Source: Eublepharis macularius (taxonomy: Eukaryota; Chordata; Lepidosauria; Squamata; Eublepharidae). Taken from it: a DNA stretch of 64,000 bases. The notes below the pieces were generated by a model. That model was not told the origin of the DNA, ran no database searches, and saw only the letters and a program-made list of their open reading frames with translations. The DNA lies in assembly GCF_028583425.1 (NCBI RefSeq), contig NC_072801.1, forward strand, positions 61,829,766 to 61,893,765, given 5' to 3'. Made by a program: the position numbers and the translations under genes. This document shows positions 56,665 through 64,000 of the stretch, piece after piece. Position 1 is the first letter of the stretch. Each line of letters begins with the position of its first letter.

Positions 56665-56670
56665 TTTATT
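56665..56670 (-). terminator. TMEM143: Possible TMEM143 polyadenylation signal
   Basis: TTTATT on the plus strand (AATAAA on the minus strand) is the first clear signal I found below the TMEM143 stop. It would imply a 3' UTR of about 2.4 kb that includes a 5S-type SINE at 57.6 kb. Confidence 0.3.
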
Positions 56671-57591
56671 ATACTGAAGATACAGTTCACGCACTTCCTC
56701 AAGCCAGCATGATTTCCTACAGATTTAGAAAAGGGCAATCAGCAATATTTTAAGACTCGGCCTGGACTATGGACATAAAAAAAACAGTCTCTTCTCTTAA
56801 AAACAGGTCCATGCTTCTGGAAAGTTGCACAGCGCTGTCTGTCCCTTCCTACCACTACACACACCAATCAGTGATTGATAACCTTGAGTGGACATATTGT
56901 ACAAAAGCATAAGAATTAAACAGGTTCAGGTGCATTAACCAGAGCTTAAAACATATCCAACAGCTTTCTTAGCCTCTGTGAGCGTTAAATTGACAAAACA
57001 GTGCAAGCTATACCTCCTGTATTTTGTAGCCTTTTATGCCATTCTTCATATTTCCCTATTTTCCCTGTGTTGTGTATATATTTGTTCTGACAGATTTCAC
57101 TTCCTGCATCTGACAAAACAGGCTCCAGCCCACAAACACTTCCAGAATTTTGTTAGTGTTTAAAGTGCTACAAGGTTTCTTTTTGGGGTTTGCTGCAAAC
57201 TCGCTGGAAAGAGAAAACTGTTATAATTACAAACAGCTTTTGCTTGACTCAGCTTTACATCACATTCATTTCTCCATTGGAGGATTTCCTAGACAACTCC
57301 CTTTTAGGAGACCCCATGTAATGAAAACCAATTATACCAAATGCTGCTTTTCTTGTCCCTTGAGGGGAGAGGGCAAAGGCAGCCATGCAGCTCTTGGGAA
57401 ACTGCCAGGGCCCCAGGATTTCTGTTTCACGCAGCCAGCAGCAAACATTATATTCACGGGAACAAAAGGGCTACTTTATCTTACATGTGCCAGGAGCAAA
57501 ATAACAACATCTTCACTCCAGTGAGGCAGAAAAGGAAAGTCATTTGCAGAGGTAGCTTCCTTAAGAGTCAAATTGGAAAGATTTTTATGTG

Positions 57592-57805
57592 CAGCACCCT
57601 GACCTTGATGGCCTGGACTAGGGCAATCATATCAGATCTCAGAAGTTGACTCAACACCAGTTAGTGCTTGGATGGGAGACCACCAAGGGAGACTAGGGTC
57701 GCTATGTAGTGGCAAAGCAATAGCAAACCACGTCTGTTAGTCTCTTGCCTTGAAAACCCCAGCAGGGGTCCCCATAAGTCAGCTGCGACTTGATGTCACT
57801 ATATA
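57592..57805 (+). mobile_element. 5S-rRNA-derived SINE, copy 5
   Basis: CACCCTGACCTTGATGGCCT, GTTAGTGCTTGGATGGGAGA and the body TAGCAAACCACGTCTGTTAG. Lies in the presumed TMEM143 3' UTR. Confidence 0.8.
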
Positions 57806-59093
57806 CACACATACTACGTGCAGCAAGTGGATAAATATGCCCATCTTATTTTAAACCTATCATCAATCATCCGCCTTGCTCCCCCAAACTCCTCTTGACA
57901 CATCTGCAGATTTCTGGAATATCAAATAACCACTGTAAAGTGCTAGCTCAATTGTAGGAAGACAGGATAAAAAGTATGGGCCAGTGGACAAATGTATGAT
58001 GCTGTCCTAGACAGAGCCACACCATTGGTCCATTTAAACTTAGTATTGTCTATACCAGCAGTGGCTCTTCAAGGTCACAGCTAGAGAAGGGTCTCCCAAT
58101 TCCTGCTTCTCTTGAACTTCTTTCAGCTGGACATGCCAGGGTCTGAATCTGGAACATTCGGCACATAAACCATGATTATTGGGACTTGCATGCAGGAGGG
58201 CAGAATTCAGATCTCCACTGGGACTTAAATTTTTCATTTCAAGGTTCCGTCTTGGAACCTGCTTTCCACTACAGGAGGCCTATCCCTGGAATAGGTGAAG
58301 CAATAATATGGAAAAAAGCATCTCTGGGCCATGCACAGCATCTCTTTCACAACTTGAAGCGTTGCCTGAACTTATTGATTTAACCAAGACCACACACTTT
58401 GTCTTTCAGACTCTCTTTTCTCTTCAAAATGAGAACAAAGAGGAATCTATTGTGCAGTACAGTCTTTCAGGCAAAGCACAAGTGTACCACCAAGCATTTC
58501 AAAGTGCTTCAGAAATTACTAAGAGGGGAAAAAACCCTGTTCCCAACAGGAGAGCAAGGGATGTTTTAAAGCCCATCTTGCACTAAATGCAAGAGATTCA
58601 TTGCTTTGTGCCACTCTCATTTCAATGTAAACAGCCCTGTAAGAAACCGCTCATTCCTCAGAGAAAGGAAAAAAAGCAGTATACCATAGAAGTGCTTTGC
58701 ATTAAAAGAAAAAAAAAGAGTTGGGAAATTTTAAAAGCAGTTCCTTCCCACCTCCCACCAAATAACAGTGTTTGAGATACAAGTTGGCCTCTTCGCTATG
58801 ATGTACACCAACTGAAATGTATACCCCATGGTGTGTTTATGCTTTGCCTTACAATATATGCATCCACAGAAGAACAACAGTTAAAAAAAACATGGGTACC
58901 CATGCAGCATCAACAGCACACCTTGGGACACCTTTTCCATAATGCCTTGGAAAAAAACAAATCTTCCAATACTCATGCGTTGTAAGCTTGGTATGCTTAG
59001 TAATAGGGACTTCTCAAGAGTGCTCACCTTTTCGAACCAAAAGTGCCGTCTAAAATAATTTTAAGGGTTTCCCAACCAGTCATAGGGTTGATC

Positions 59094-63546
<4,453 letters not shown>

Positions 63547-64000
63547 CTGGGGAAGGAAAACAAGGCAGAAATGAGTCAGAAGCAAGTGATCTGTCCATCA
63601 AGGAATCTCTTGTACTGTGTTGAAGTACAGCTGTTTATAAAAAGACACTACACTTAGCACCCAGAAATCACTACCTCTGAAGCAGTGCATGGATGGCCTT
63701 GCATTGTCTCTGCATTGTCTCTCTCCTTCACTTTGCATTTTTTATATTAGCCCCAGAGAGGACTGATATCATTTTAGGGTTTGTATGTGTGTTACACATC
63801 CACACACACTCTTGATTAAAACACAAGCACACAGAATATACACTAGTAAAAAAGCTTGCAGAGACAGGATACTTTCTGTCACTGAAAATTCTTCCTTTCC
63901 CAATCACATGTGTGAATGGTGATCTTTCATAGTCTTCCATTCTGCCATACATGTGACTTGTCTTACTCTCTATTGGAGTGATGGCCACTATTGTGTGATA

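Overview
The window is vertebrate nuclear DNA, most likely from a squamate reptile (a lizard, perhaps a gecko). This rests on intron-split genes with GT-AG sites, a conserved amniote gene order, and a dense set of short repeats typical of squamates: 5S-rRNA-derived SINEs, tRNA-type SINEs, CR1 scraps, small hAT-like elements and Penelope-like inverted insertions. The species call is inference.

Three protein genes are read exon by exon. ODAD1 (CCDC114), a subunit of the outer dynein arm docking complex, lies on the minus strand. Thirteen coding exons run from 29521 down to 13882. A non-coding first exon ends at 32851 beside a GC-rich promoter carrying two X-box-like (RFX) sites. EMP3, a four-helix PMP22-family membrane protein, lies on the plus strand with four coding exons from 41479 to 47695, giving a complete 163-residue protein. 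A CpG-rich stretch near 38.1-38.5 kb is its likely promoter. TMEM143, a probable mitochondrial two-helix membrane protein, lies on the minus strand from 59094 to 63546 and runs off the right edge. The order ODAD1(-), EMP3(+), TMEM143(-) matches human 19q13.33. ODAD1 and EMP3 diverge; EMP3 and TMEM143 converge. I see no functional link between the three beyond conserved neighbourhood.

Layout: 1-7 kb is repeat-rich and without a recognised gene. A CpG island at 7.16-7.72 kb holds a probable minus-strand non-coding first exon whose gene would lie to the left. 8-13 kb carries SINEs, a palindromic insertion and a nested pair of DNA elements. 13-33 kb is ODAD1, with a well-framed hAT-like element in an intron and a second nested pair at 27.0-27.9 kb. 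33-41 kb is intergenic and repeat-rich, then EMP3. 48-59 kb holds a near-perfect palindromic insertion at 49.7 kb, long single-copy-looking stretches and the presumed 3' UTR of TMEM143.

The most unusual material is a set of short palindromic insertions, most of them 190-230 bp, with exact 10-15 bp target duplications and hammerhead-ribozyme-like cores. Also notable are two foldback elements of one family, each holding a GC-rich, hAT-like element of one other family.
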